Source: Pseudomonas putida
GTDB lineage: Bacteria; Pseudomonadota; Gammaproteobacteria; Pseudomonadales; Pseudomonadaceae
DNA length: 64,000 bases
Assembly: GCF_005080685.1 (NCBI RefSeq)
Contig: NZ_CP039371.1
Coordinates: 5,084,001 to 5,148,000, forward strand
Direction of reading: 5' to 3'
Both the position numbers and the translations under genes were made by a program. The notes under the pieces are model-generated. The model was not told the DNA's origin, ran no database searches, and was given only the letters and a program-made list of their open reading frames with translations. Each line of letters starts with the position of its first letter. Within the stretch, counting starts at the first letter, position 1. Below are positions 26,650 to 35,365 of this stretch, piece after piece.

Positions 26650-27274
26650 GCGTAGGCTTAACCTCACCTTGTTCGTCTTCATGGTGATCGCAGGATTAGG
26701 CGCCTGGTGGCAGCTCGCAACCAATTCGAATGCCAGAAGCCCAGATCAGACCTGGTATTTCGGGCAATCGGATGCCAGATGGGTAATCACTGAGTACGCC
26801 GACCTCGAATGCCCTTATTGCAGGGCATACACCCCTCAACTGAAGCGGTGGGTGAGCGATCAAGAGAATGTAAAGCTTGCCTGGCATCACTTCCCTCTCG
26901 AGACCCACGGAGCTGCAGCACTATCGGAAGCCCGGGTAGTTCAATGTGCGGGATCGATAGGGGGAGCTTCGGCATTCTGGCAAGCGATCGACCAGGTCTT
27001 CCTTCGCACACGAAGTAATGGACAGGGGCTCACAGATCAACTGGAGCTACCCGACATTTCGGCCGAGGATCTTTCCCACTGCGCTAAAACGAACCCTGAT
27101 GTGCATGCAGCGGTTGATCGGCAGCTGGCACTGGCAAGGAGCCGCGGCATAGCCGCAACTCCCACGATCGAGGTCGCGGACAGTCTGACTGGCCTGAGCA
27201 TTCGGCTGGAAGGTCCGGTGGAAGGCGACACGCTGCTGTCAGTCATTGATGCCCTCGCCGCCCAGGCCATTTAG
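26642..27274 (+). CDS. DsbA-family thiol oxidoreductase of the transfer system
   Basis: A 210-residue protein with an N-terminal anchor or signal (about residues 6-25) and a thioredoxin/DsbA fold: CPYC active site at Cys57-Cys60 in YADLECPYCRAYTP, and the cis-Pro segment AATPTIEV near the C terminus. It probably forms or isomerises disulfides of cysteine-rich transfer proteins such as the TraU-like protein encoded downstream. GGGGGAGAG precedes the ATG. Confidence 0.85.
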   Translation: MPKRRLNLTLFVFMVIAGLGAWWQLATNSNARSPDQTWYFGQSDARWVITEYADLECPYCRAYTPQLKRWVSDQENVKLAWHHFPLETHGAAALSEARVVQCAGSIGGASAFWQAIDQVFLRTRSNGQGLTDQLELPDISAEDLSHCAKTNPDVHAAVDRQLALARSRGIAATPTIEVADSLTGLSIRLEGPVEGDTLLSVIDALAAQAI

Positions 27275-27294
27275 CGCAAGGAGTAGTCAGAGTA

Positions 27295-27615
27295 ATGATC
27301 AAACTCACAGTTTCGCGCACCGACAACAATGACGACGAGAGCAACCTGCCAAGCAGGTTCTTTCCCAGCGCAGGCTTGGGTCACGGATGGTTTCAGCTTG
27401 ATCCGGCCGGAGAAGAACTACCCACGCATGATGAGTTAGGCTGGGCTCTGCAGAAATGGGATGACGACTGTCTACTCAAGGAGTACGACTCTGCCACAGG
27501 TAAAGGACAATTTGTGATCGTCGACTGGTACGCTCCCGCCCCTGGGTCCGTGATCGAGCTGCGGCTGGAACGCGACATGAATCTAGTCGAACTGCCTGCC
27601 GATGACGGGGAATGA
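27295..27615 (+). CDS. Hypothetical protein in ICE cluster
   Basis: A 106-residue soluble acidic protein with AAGGAG upstream. It has no recognised domain; aromatic and acidic residues are frequent (WALQKWDDDCLLKEY). It overlaps the following ORF by ATGA, so the two are co-translated. Together they interrupt the usual VirB4 to TIGR03757 order. Confidence 0.55.
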   Translation: MIKLTVSRTDNNDDESNLPSRFFPSAGLGHGWFQLDPAGEELPTHDELGWALQKWDDDCLLKEYDSATGKGQFVIVDWYAPAPGSVIELRLERDMNLVELPADDGE

Positions 27616-27935
27616 TTGCACTAGTTGAGACCTATGGGGTTGAAAACAGTACGAAGAGGAACGAATTTGCCCCTATCTTTGTCACAGTCAATGCGTTCTT
27701 AGAGGTAAATGAGATGATGGATCTACAGGGATTCGCCAGCAGACATAGCTGCTTGAGCGTCCGACTTGAAAAGCTCTATCAGCAGCTTTCCGACCAACAT
27801 GACGCTACCGGTTTTTCGGCAGCTGTGATGCACCTCAACGATGACATTTGCGAACTGCAGCGGGATGTCCTGGAGGCAGTAATACGCCGAACAAGATCAC
27901 CCGGTGCTAGGACTTGTCCATCAGAAACCGAGTGA
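27612..27935 (+). CDS. Hypothetical protein in ICE cluster
   Basis: A 107-residue protein, helical, no TM segment, starting in the ATGA overlap with the previous gene; ATG 27714 is an alternative shorter start. Not recognised. It converges with a small minus-strand gene 7 bases on. Confidence 0.5.
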   Translation: MIALVETYGVENSTKRNEFAPIFVTVNAFLEVNEMMDLQGFASRHSCLSVRLEKLYQQLSDQHDATGFSAAVMHLNDDICELQRDVLEAVIRRTRSPGARTCPSETE

Positions 27936-27942
27936 CCGCAAG

Positions 27943-28164
27943 TCACTGACGCTCTCGACGATCAAGAGGATCTTGAGGAAGTGTGATAGTCAGCGTGAAA
28001 CTACCTGTGAGGCCTTGGCGCAGCTCCTTGGGCATCCAATAAGCAAATTGGATTAACCACGCGCCGTCCTGCAAGCGATGGGTTTCCTGCCGAAACTCCT
28101 TAACCGATGACTCATCAATTTCGAGAATGGCTGCCACTTCTTGGTTGGTGGGTATGGCGTCCAT
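27943..28164 (-). CDS. Small hypothetical protein on the opposite strand
   Basis: A 73-residue frame from ATG 28164 (GGAG 10 bases upstream); an ATG at 28215 is possible. NQEVAAILEIDESSVKEFR looks like a short helix-turn-helix-type helical pair, but that is weak. It pairs with the next minus-strand gene. Confidence 0.45.
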   Translation of the reverse strand: MDAIPTNQEVAAILEIDESSVKEFRQETHRLQDGAWLIQFAYWMPKELRQGLTGSFTLTITLPQDPLDRRERQ

Positions 28165-28236
28165 AGCTAAGCCACTCCGTTCGTTTAGCCAGGGTAGAAA
28201 ATACCTCAGTGCCACTCAAATGCCATCAACCGTTCA

Positions 28237-28560
28237 TCAGTCGGAGGACTTATGATTCTCCATCCAAGAGTAAGCGCGCTGAAGGGCCCAGGTCATCGCA
28301 GCCGTCATCGTCTGTCCTTTGCAGTCCATATGGCCCTCTTCGAGTAGAAGCGTTCCATCCAGGGCATAGATACCGAGAAATAGCTGAGTAAGGTGCTCGC
28401 GAGAGACCCGCACCTGAATGTTAATGAGGGAGCCGTCGCCCATCCGCTCATCGAAGTTCCTGAAGTGCAGATCGGGATCGGCCCACTCCCAGAATACTTG
28501 TCCTCTGTTGCGCATGTCCGTTCCAGTGTAAGTGCCAATCCGGGCAGTATGGAGCCACAT
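28237..28560 (-). CDS. Small hypothetical protein on the opposite strand
   Basis: A 107-residue soluble protein from ATG 28560 with CAGG about 8 bases upstream. It reads like a genuine beta/alpha protein (RNRGQVFWEWADPDLHF, then LINIQVRVSREHLTQLFLGIY). The frame is open upstream to 28692 but composition there is poor. It is opposed to the transfer operon, so it and the previous gene were probably acquired as an insert. Confidence 0.5.
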   Translation of the reverse strand: MWLHTARIGTYTGTDMRNRGQVFWEWADPDLHFRNFDERMGDGSLINIQVRVSREHLTQLFLGIYALDGTLLLEEGHMDCKGQTMTAAMTWALQRAYSWMENHKSSD

Positions 28561-28707
28561 AAAGGAACCTGCCAGACCGAAAACGCTTTGCTTACGCCCG
28601 TGTGACGATTCACCAAGAAATCCAAGTGCCGTCAAATATCTATTTACTACTGCGCCTGGCGGGCCGTTCCGTTTTCCTGTACCCGTCCCCACTTCAGGTG
28701 CAGCCTC

Positions 28708-29127
28708 ATGTTCAATATCCCCCCGCCTTCATCGCAAGTGATCCCGTTATTCGTCGCCGCGCTGGCCACCGGTACCGCGCATGCAGAGACCTGGGCCATC
28801 ACTGACGCGGCGCACCCACTCACCTCGGTACCGGCAGATGTGCGTGTCATCAAGCTCGATGATCAACAGCGCATCGAGGAGCAGTTGTCCAGGAAGTTAC
28901 CACCCAACCCGCACCAAGCCGCGCTCGCCGCTAGGCAACTAATGGGCACGCCTGCCGGAGCTGCCCTTATGCAGCAGCTGGTTGCCGCTCAGCAGGGCAA
29001 TGCCGATGCCTGGAGTGTCGGGGTCTCAAAGGTGCCGGCAATCGTTGTCGATCGCCGGTATGTGGTGTACGGCCAACCCGACGTGGTTGCAGCCGTTCAA
29101 GCAATCAACCAGGCAAGGGGACGGTAA
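28708..29127 (+). CDS. TIGR03757 family ICE protein (PFL_4709-like, TrbC-like)
   Basis: A 139-residue secreted protein with a signal peptide (about residues 10-26) and a C-terminal segment VPAIVVDRRYVVYGQPDV typical of F-type TrbC/DUF1525 proteins, which have a thioredoxin-like fold without a CxxC. It overlaps the next gene by one base. Confidence 0.87.
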   Translation: MFNIPPPSSQVIPLFVAALATGTAHAETWAITDAAHPLTSVPADVRVIKLDDQQRIEEQLSRKLPPNPHQAALAARQLMGTPAGAALMQQLVAAQQGNADAWSVGVSKVPAIVVDRRYVVYGQPDVVAAVQAINQARGR

Positions 29128-30062
29128 TGAAGCGAATCTCGCGACTCACATTAGCTGGACTTCTAACCTCGGCGCTACCTTTCTCAGCCTCCGCAGCCAT
29201 CAGCTCGGCGGCGATTCTCGCCTCCACCACCTCGCCTACCTGTCTGGAATACAAAGTGGTTGGCATCTGCTACTGGCTCTTCTGTACGCCGTACGGATGC
29301 ACGGTGAAGACCTCGACCAAAGTCAGGCACTACGTCCCGGACGCAGTGGTATCGGCTTATGCCAACACCGGAGAGAACCCATGGGCTGAGGTGAGCTCGA
29401 TGGGGGCACCAAACGCCACAGCGCAGGCCGGCAACGATGGCACCACCAACCACATCGCCGAAAACAACATCACGAAGTTCAAGGAGGCTGATGTCATAGG
29501 CCATCCCGGAGCTGCAGTATTCAGCAGGTTCGTCAGCTCGATGGGCTACTCCTGCCATGGTGCAACGACTCCTTTGGTCCCCTACATGCTCAGCACCTTG
29601 GACACTCTCGCATGGCGCTACGGTGTCCCCGAATCTGTCTATCCAGAGGCGTTGGTACCGGGCAAGCGCGAAGTCGGAGGAACGCTTTCTGGCGACCTGT
29701 GGGGAAGCGTCTACCCACGCAGCGGCTTCATTCATCAAACGGACGATTTCAAAGCAGCAGCAGTGATCGCGCAGCGCGCGGGAGACATCACTACTCGCAA
29801 CGGCCAACCCCATGTCTACCAGCCGATGCTTGGGATGATGGAGCCAGGCTACTGGCCCGCTGGCGAGCTGATTGAAGGGGACGCCAGCACCGGCAAATGG
29901 CAACAACTCACTCCAACCATGAGCCCAAGCTGTGCTGTGTTCCCCTCCCCTGGCCCTGATGCCGAAGCCATCGACGAGGCCTATGCCTGGGCCCTGTGGA
30001 GGCCCTATTCATGCTGCCAGCGCAAGGGCCAGACCTTCCTGGGCAGCACTGACTTCCAATGA
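29127..30062 (+). CDS. TIGR03756 family ICE protein (PFL_4710-like, TraU-like)
   Basis: A 311-residue secreted protein, signal peptide to about residue 25, with several cysteines (TCLEYKVVGICYWLFC near the mature N terminus, GYSCHG, SCCQRKG near the C terminus). The cysteine pattern is that of TraU-like proteins, which need disulfide formation; a DsbA-like gene lies in the same cluster. TraU-like proteins act in mating-pair stabilisation and DNA transfer. Confidence 0.87.
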   Translation: MKRISRLTLAGLLTSALPFSASAAISSAAILASTTSPTCLEYKVVGICYWLFCTPYGCTVKTSTKVRHYVPDAVVSAYANTGENPWAEVSSMGAPNATAQAGNDGTTNHIAENNITKFKEADVIGHPGAAVFSRFVSSMGYSCHGATTPLVPYMLSTLDTLAWRYGVPESVYPEALVPGKREVGGTLSGDLWGSVYPRSGFIHQTDDFKAAAVIAQRAGDITTRNGQPHVYQPMLGMMEPGYWPAGELIEGDASTGKWQQLTPTMSPSCAVFPSPGPDAEAIDEAYAWALWRPYSCCQRKGQTFLGSTDFQ

Positions 30063-30082
30063 GATATGACCTGGAGAGCTAT

Positions 30083-31444
30083 ATGAACAAAATAACCATC
30101 GCCATCATGCTCGCAGCTGGCATGAGCAGCACCTGGTGCATGGCCGAGGCCGCTGACCCAATCAAGGTAGAATCCCAGGGCAGCGTGATCGGGGACGACG
30201 TGCTCTACAGTATCGGCGGTGGCAGCGCTGTTCAGATGGGCAGTGCTGGCCAGATGGAAAGCATCACCGTCGGCGCCGGCTGGCAGAACAACCTGGTCTG
30301 CGGAAACATGGACCTCAGCAACACTTTGCAAAACCAGCTGAACGGCGCAACCCAGGGCTTCCAGCAGATTATGAGCAGCGTCATTCAGAACGCGACCGGC
30401 GCTGTAACATCACTGCCGGCACTGATTCTGCAACGAGCCAATCCCGCCCTCTATAACCTGCTGACTAACGGGATCCTGCAAGCTCGCCTCGACTACGACC
30501 GTTCGAAGGGAACCTGTCGGGCGATGGCCGAACGGATGGCCGACATTGCAGGCGGCCAGATGGGGTGGGGCAAGGTTGCCGAGGGTCAGAAGATGGGGGA
30601 AGCCCTGGCAACCAGCAACGATGCCGTGGCAGTCGTCGACCAGGTCGAAGAAGCACCAGGATCGAATGGCGTGACGTGGGTCGGCGGAAAACAGGCCGGT
30701 GGGAATGGGCAGCAGCCCATCAAGGTGGTTGGAGACGTCGCCAAAGCGGGATACAACCTCCTCAACAATCGCGCAGCTCAGGACACCTCGAGCATCCCGC
30801 AGTCCAGCTGCTCTAATGGACTGGTCTGCGGCAGTTGGGAATCTCCGACCGAAGCCGCTCAATTCGCAAACCGAGTCCTGGGTGAGCAGCAGCTGCAGAC
30901 CTGTGAAGGCTGCACCACCACCTCGACTCCGGGTGTGGGCTTAACGCCGCTGATCCAGGAAACATACGACAAGAAGCTTGCTGCCCTGCAGGAGCTCTTG
31001 AAGCCCGGGACACAGATCACCTCCGAGAAGCTACGTGAGGCAAGCAGCGACTCCCTCCCCATTACCCGCGGCGTAGTTACAGCTCTTCGTGACGAGCGAG
31101 ATCAGGCGGTGTTGGCCTCCCGCCTGGCATCCGAGGTTGCCCTAGCGGATGTCCTTGAGAAGGGTCTGCTGCTGCAGCGCATGCTGATTACAGGCAGCAA
31201 GGAACCCAACGTGAATGCGAACAAGCTGGCCGTTGAGGCCACACTCGGCCAGGTCGACACGCTCCAGCAACTCATCACCAACCTCAAGACCGAGCTCGAC
31301 ATGCGACAGCAGCTCGCCAACAACTCCCCGATGAAGATCATCGAGCGCAGCAGGTCACGCGCCGAAAACTCCCGATCGATCTACGAAGCGGCGCCTGAAC
31401 AGGATCGCCTGCTTCAACTGCAGAAGCCTGCCGGCGAGGAGTGA
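30083..31444 (+). CDS. TIGR03755 family ICE protein (PFL_4711-like)
   Basis: A 453-residue protein from ATG 30083 (GGAG upstream; the frame opens at 30059 but MNKITIAIMLAAG begins a standard signal peptide). It has a cysteine-containing middle and a long C-terminal coiled coil (about 290-440). TIGR03755 proteins belong to the mating-pair formation complex. It is followed after 2 bases by a small membrane protein gene. Confidence 0.87.
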   Translation: MNKITIAIMLAAGMSSTWCMAEAADPIKVESQGSVIGDDVLYSIGGGSAVQMGSAGQMESITVGAGWQNNLVCGNMDLSNTLQNQLNGATQGFQQIMSSVIQNATGAVTSLPALILQRANPALYNLLTNGILQARLDYDRSKGTCRAMAERMADIAGGQMGWGKVAEGQKMGEALATSNDAVAVVDQVEEAPGSNGVTWVGGKQAGGNGQQPIKVVGDVAKAGYNLLNNRAAQDTSSIPQSSCSNGLVCGSWESPTEAAQFANRVLGEQQLQTCEGCTTTSTPGVGLTPLIQETYDKKLAALQELLKPGTQITSEKLREASSDSLPITRGVVTALRDERDQAVLASRLASEVALADVLEKGLLLQRMLITGSKEPNVNANKLAVEATLGQVDTLQQLITNLKTELDMRQQLANNSPMKIIERSRSRAENSRSIYEAAPEQDRLLQLQKPAGEE

Positions 31445-31446
31445 TC

Positions 31447-31803
31447 ATGTCCGAAGATGCCGAGAAAAAAATCCACCCTCTCAAACTCCTCCTGAAAGGC
31501 GTGTTATTGAGTGTGGTGATGCTGTTGCTCTGCGTGTTGCTCGGCATCATCGCGGTCAATCATCTGGGCGTGTTCGACACCTGGTTGAAGTGGCGCGAGG
31601 GGAACTACTTGCCACTGCTGCTATGGCGACTTGCTCTCTACGGCAGCATCGTCTTCGCCTGGGTGAAGCTCAAAGCGCGCCTGCCTGAGACCGAGGTAGA
31701 GCAGGCATCGAAGGGGGTTCAGCGGATTGAGACTCTGGTACTCCTGTTGTTCGTGATCCTTGAGATCTCGAAAGCGCCAATCACCTGGTCGGAGGTCCTA
31801 TGA
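31447..31803 (+). CDS. Small ICE membrane protein before traG
   Basis: A 118-residue protein with three to four TM segments (about 15-40, 55-75, 92-105). A small membrane protein in this place is usual in PFGI-1-like clusters. It overlaps the TraG-like gene by ATGA. Function unknown. Confidence 0.7.
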   Translation: MSEDAEKKIHPLKLLLKGVLLSVVMLLLCVLLGIIAVNHLGVFDTWLKWREGNYLPLLLWRLALYGSIVFAWVKLKARLPETEVEQASKGVQRIETLVLLLFVILEISKAPITWSEVL

Positions 31804-33341
31804 CGCTCTACACGAATGACTACCTCGAGTATTACCTCACCCTGGTAGGGTGGATCATTAACAACGGGATCTGGGACATGATTTCGGACACGGGCCTGTT
31901 CGCCTTGCCCTTTATCATCGTCGTGGCCCGTGAATGGATCAAGGTACGAGGAGAAGGTGCTGACGAGGGCAACAAGGGGGTGCTCTCCCTGGCGCGCATC
32001 GAAACCCAGTTGTACGTCGGGTATGTGGTCGTTTCACTCTGTGCTGTGCCAGCCATCTCGGTGGGGTTTGACACTCTGCAGTTCGACCAGTCGCGAGGGA
32101 CGCAGTGCCAGGTGCTGACGCCGGCACCCTCGGAGACCGGCTGGAACACGACATTCAGTTCGCTGGCCGGCAAGAGCGCCAAGGTGCCGGTGTGGTGGGC
32201 CCTCGTACACGCGCTGTCCAAGGGATTGAATAGCGGTGCTGTTGCAGCAATCCCATGCGGTACAGATCTCAGGCAGATGCGTATGGAAGTCGACGCGATG
32301 AGAATCGACAATCCCCTGCTCGCACAGGAGGTGGCAGACTTCACCCACGATTGTTTCGGTCCTTCCCGCGCGCGCTTGTTTATGCGTCAGCCCGACATTG
32401 CATCGATCGCCAAGGACCAGAAGGCCCTTCAGGATCTGAACTGGATCGGTTCCCACTACCTGCTGAACACGGCTGGTTACTACGACACGGATTACTCCAG
32501 AACACCCCGTACATCCTGGCCGTATGACACGAAACGAGATGACGGCATGCCCCAGGTTACCGGTGGTGGGGGATACCCCACTTGCAAACAGTGGTGGTCA
32601 GACGGGACCATCGGCCTGCGGGACCGACTGAAAGCCCAAGTCGATCCTAGTCTGCTGAACCAGTTCCTCGGGTGGGCAAAGTGGCTGTCCCAAGAGGAAG
32701 TGACCGACTCTATGATTCGGCAGATCGTGTCGCCATCCAGCCAGGTCAGCGGCAATGTCTACACCGACTATGGCGGCCAGATTGATGGCACGATCTGGAA
32801 CGGTATGGCGCGCGGCGCAGGCACGCTCGGTGTTGCATTAGGCTCCCTCGCCTACTTCCCCGGTATGGACGTTGTGCGACAAGCCCTACCGATGGTCATG
32901 GCTTTCTTGAAAATGGCGCTGGTGATCTGTATTCCAATTGTGCTGATCATAGGCGCTTATCGACTTGAAGTAGCGATGACAATGTCTGTCACCATGTTTG
33001 CGCTGATCTTCGTAGACTTCTGGTTCCAACTCGCCCGATGGGTCGATAGTACTGTCATCGACGCTCTGTATGGTTCCGGATCTCCTCACATGTCATTTGA
33101 CCCGGTGATGGGGCTAAATACTACAACTCAAGATGCGATACTAAATTTTGTCATGGGGGCAATGTTCATAGTCCTTCCTGCGTTTTGGATGACTGCTATA
33201 GGATGGGCAGGAGTTAAGGCCGGAAGTGTGCTGAGCGGATTAGCTGAAGGCACCAAGGGGGTACAGGGTGCTGGAGAGAGGGGCGGAAAGTTTATGGAGT
33301 CCGCAGTAAAACGAGGAGGTGACTCAATTATAAAATCCTAA
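31800..33341 (+). CDS. TraG N-terminal-like conjugal transfer protein
   Basis: A 513-residue membrane protein: TM segments near the N terminus (about 8-45, 68-88) and a cluster from about 355-485, around a large periplasmic loop with cysteines. This is the TraG-N (PF07916-like) form without the long C-terminal domain of F TraG, as usual in G-type ICE systems. It acts in pilus assembly and mating-pair stabilisation. It ends the transfer operon; a hairpin follows 7 bases after the stop. The last 300 bases are more AT-rich than the rest. Confidence 0.88.
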   Translation: MTLYTNDYLEYYLTLVGWIINNGIWDMISDTGLFALPFIIVVAREWIKVRGEGADEGNKGVLSLARIETQLYVGYVVVSLCAVPAISVGFDTLQFDQSRGTQCQVLTPAPSETGWNTTFSSLAGKSAKVPVWWALVHALSKGLNSGAVAAIPCGTDLRQMRMEVDAMRIDNPLLAQEVADFTHDCFGPSRARLFMRQPDIASIAKDQKALQDLNWIGSHYLLNTAGYYDTDYSRTPRTSWPYDTKRDDGMPQVTGGGGYPTCKQWWSDGTIGLRDRLKAQVDPSLLNQFLGWAKWLSQEEVTDSMIRQIVSPSSQVSGNVYTDYGGQIDGTIWNGMARGAGTLGVALGSLAYFPGMDVVRQALPMVMAFLKMALVICIPIVLIIGAYRLEVAMTMSVTMFALIFVDFWFQLARWVDSTVIDALYGSGSPHMSFDPVMGLNTTTQDAILNFVMGAMFIVLPAFWMTAIGWAGVKAGSVLSGLAEGTKGVQGAGERGGKFMESAVKRGGDSIIKS

Positions 33342-33347
33342 ACCACA

Positions 33348-33367
33348 CCGCCAACTTGAGTTGGCGG
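33348..33367 (+). terminator. Hairpin ending the transfer operon
   Basis: CCGCCAACT and AGTTGGCGG form a 9-bp stem with a minimal loop just after the TraG-like gene and before the convergent DUF3742 gene. No clear T-run follows on either strand, so efficiency is uncertain. Confidence 0.6.
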
Positions 33368-33411
33368 CTTAACTCCAGCATTAAGCTGAATGACCATGAA
33401 AGCAAAGAGCA

Positions 33412-33762
33412 TTAATCTTCAGGCGATTGGCCATAAGCATCCAAAGGCCGCCCCCAAATATCTACCGGGGTACCACAGATGTCCCGACCATAAGGAGCTT
33501 CAAACCTCTCCCACTCATCATCAGTCCAAGCCTTCCCAGGACTTCTGTACCCGTATACTGCCAATGCAATGATACCGATCCAGATGGCAACTGAAGCCAG
33601 CCAATTAAGGGAGTTAAGAAAGACGAACAGGGATATAGCTGCAAGCACAGCCCTTTTGACCCAACGCACCTTTGTGTTCCGATCATGCACGCAAAAGCGC
33701 GCCACGCCTCCCAGAGCCCGCCCCAAGCGGAAGGATATCGAGTTCTTTGTGACTGCGCCCAT
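33412..33762 (-). CDS. DUF3742 family ICE protein
   Basis: A 116-residue protein from ATG 33762 with AAGGAG 7 bases upstream. It has RLGRALGGVARF near the N terminus, two hydrophobic segments (about 37-70) and an acidic, aromatic tail. This is the DUF3742 shape, and DUF3742 genes usually lie convergent to traG in these ICEs, as here. Function unknown. Confidence 0.75.
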   Translation of the reverse strand: MGAVTKNSISFRLGRALGGVARFCVHDRNTKVRWVKRAVLAAISLFVFLNSLNWLASVAIWIGIIALAVYGYRSPGKAWTDDEWERFEAPYGRDICGTPVDIWGRPLDAYGQSPED

Positions 33763-33834
33763 GATCCATCTCCTTGCTCTGTGAGAGCATCTTGCCATCA
33801 GATATACGACACCTTTGGCATTTTCGCAAGAGGT

Positions 33835-33851
33835 ATGGCATAAAACGCCAT
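33835..33851. promoter_or_regulatory. Inverted repeat upstream of parD, probable operator
   Basis: ATGGC and GCCAT flank 7 bases, 24 bases before the antitoxin ATG. ParD-type antitoxins bind such repeats to repress their operon. Position supports this; binding is inferred. Confidence 0.5.
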
Positions 33852-33874
33852 CAGCACTCATCAGGTTCGCATCC

Positions 33875-34153
33875 ATGACCACACACAATGTCGTCGTTCC
33901 CAAGCCGATGGAGCAGTCCATTGAGGATCTAGTCAACACTGGCCGGTACCAGAACTTCAGCGAGGTCGTTCGTGCTGGTATCCGGATGCTGCTTGAGCGT
34001 GAAGCAGCTGAGGCAGCCAGGCTAGAAGCGCTGCGGAACGCAACATCAGTGGGCATCATGCAGGTCGAAGCAGGCCAGTACGATGAAATCGATCCGGCCA
34101 ATCTGGCAGCCTACTTGTACAATCTTGGAAGAATAGCGGGCGATAAAGAATGA
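33875..34153 (+). CDS. parD: ParD-family antitoxin
   Basis: A 92-residue protein from ATG 33875 with an N-terminal ribbon-helix-helix (VVVPKPMEQSIEDLV, then GRYQNFSEVVRAGIRMLLERE), the ParD signature. It overlaps the toxin gene by ATGA. The module would stabilise the ICE. Confidence 0.88.
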   Translation: MTTHNVVVPKPMEQSIEDLVNTGRYQNFSEVVRAGIRMLLEREAAEAARLEALRNATSVGIMQVEAGQYDEIDPANLAAYLYNLGRIAGDKE

Positions 34154-34512
34154 GCAGGGCCATGGTTCGCATGTCATCCCAGGCACGCATCGACATCGCC
34201 GATACGCTTCGCTTCACTGAGGTAAGACACGGTCTGTCCATCAGGAATCGGTATCAAGACCTGCTACAGGAAACGCTCCTCGCCCTAGCTGAGCAGCCGA
34301 CGCCGGTAGTCAGCAAGATGCGTGATGAGCTTTCCCATGGCCTTCGCAGCCTTCACCTGTCATTCAACGTGCTGCAGATGACTGACGGCCGCAGGATAAT
34401 ACCTCGACATATCGTGTTCTACCGCACTGAGACAGACCAGGTCGTTGAAATCCTACGGGTTCTCTACGACGCGATGGAGATTACTCAGCATTTGAACCAT
34501 CTGCATCAGTAG
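34150..34512 (+). CDS. parE: ParE-family toxin
   Basis: A 120-residue RelE/ParE-superfamily protein (SSQARIDIADTLRFTEVRHG, later LRSLHLSFNVLQ and VVEILRVLYDAMEI). ParE toxins commonly poison DNA gyrase. The gene is translationally coupled to the upstream antitoxin. ATG 34162 is an alternative start. Confidence 0.87.
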   Translation: MSRAMVRMSSQARIDIADTLRFTEVRHGLSIRNRYQDLLQETLLALAEQPTPVVSKMRDELSHGLRSLHLSFNVLQMTDGRRIIPRHIVFYRTETDQVVEILRVLYDAMEITQHLNHLHQ

Positions 34513-34577
34513 TAAAAGGGAAATGGTTCAGAAACAAATGGGTTTGAATGGGTAATGGAATGGATCACAAGGGTAAA

Positions 34578-34596
34578 AGCCCTACCCGAAAGGGCT
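34578..34596 (+). terminator. Short hairpin after parDE
   Basis: AGCCCT and AGGGCT pair around a 7-base loop, followed by GTTTAG, 66 bases after parE. A weak terminator at best. Confidence 0.4.
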
Positions 34597-34621
34597 GTTT
34601 AGCTAAAGGACACGGATAAAG

Positions 34622-35239
34622 ATGCGAAACACGCCAGTATGGTTTGAGAAAACTGTTGAATATGCTTATGTGGCCAAACTCGTACTCAATGGACAAATGG
34701 GATTTGCGGCCCCATTGGCTGGCGTACATGAGAGCTGGGCGGGCGATACAGTTTTTGGCAATGCGGATAAATTCGTACTCGTCGAATTCAAAAGAACTTG
34801 CGATCAATTACCCACCGAGAAATCTTTATTTTTGGATTACAACAAAGCCAAAGAGGAACTTGGAGAGTATAGGCACCACTACTTCATCTATGGGGCCATC
34901 AAAGATAGCAAGTTTGACTTGAGAGCAGAGCTCTACTTTGACACCAACGAAGAAAAATACTACTACGACGCCACAAACATATTAGAACAAGGTGTCACCA
35001 AGGAAGAATTTTATATGTATCTTGAGCTACTAGCCGCACATAAAAAATCAGACGGTCGCGTCGGGAGCGGCGACGGGATGAACCTAGAAACATTCTCAAC
35101 AGTTCTTGGAGTAAGCCAGGCAGGAATCGTGGTCGAGACTCAAGCTCTGCATGAATATGCGCCGAACCTGTTTCCTGCTCCTTCCAGACCAGACCACACA
35201 CCCAGCACATCACAGTCACCAACCTTAAAGATGAGGTAG
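34622..35239 (+). CDS. AT-rich cargo gene, possible PD-(D/E)XK nuclease
   Basis: A 205-residue protein of clearly lower GC than its neighbours, a sign of recent transfer. GNADKFVLVEFKR near residues 46-58 resembles the Asp...Glu-x-Lys core of PD-(D/E)XK nucleases, with a Glu in an earlier helix (VEYAYVAKLV). The middle is acidic and aromatic (KYYYDATNI); the last 30 residues are Pro/Ser-rich. It stands alone between parE and the relaxase gene, a common place for defence cargo. The nuclease reading rests on one motif. Confidence 0.5.
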   Translation: MRNTPVWFEKTVEYAYVAKLVLNGQMGFAAPLAGVHESWAGDTVFGNADKFVLVEFKRTCDQLPTEKSLFLDYNKAKEELGEYRHHYFIYGAIKDSKFDLRAELYFDTNEEKYYYDATNILEQGVTKEEFYMYLELLAAHKKSDGRVGSGDGMNLETFSTVLGVSQAGIVVETQALHEYAPNLFPAPSRPDHTPSTSQSPTLKMR

Positions 35240-35337
35240 GTTTTTAGTGATGGATGATGGCCATCTGACTCAAAATGATACGCCCACCTGGAAATAATTT
35301 AAGGTAGATAGCAAGAGGCCATTTCAACGAAAAGCCC

Positions 35338-35360
35338 GCTCCATGCACACCCCATGGAGC
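35338..35360 (+). promoter_or_regulatory. Hairpin over the relaxase ribosome binding site
   Basis: GCTCCATG (35338-35345) and CATGGAGC (35353-35360) pair perfectly across a 7-base loop. The right arm holds GGAG, the Shine-Dalgarno of ATG 35366, and the upstream ATG 35354. Folding would hide the ribosome site and limit relaxase synthesis. Confidence 0.5.
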
Positions 35361-35365
35361 AATCT

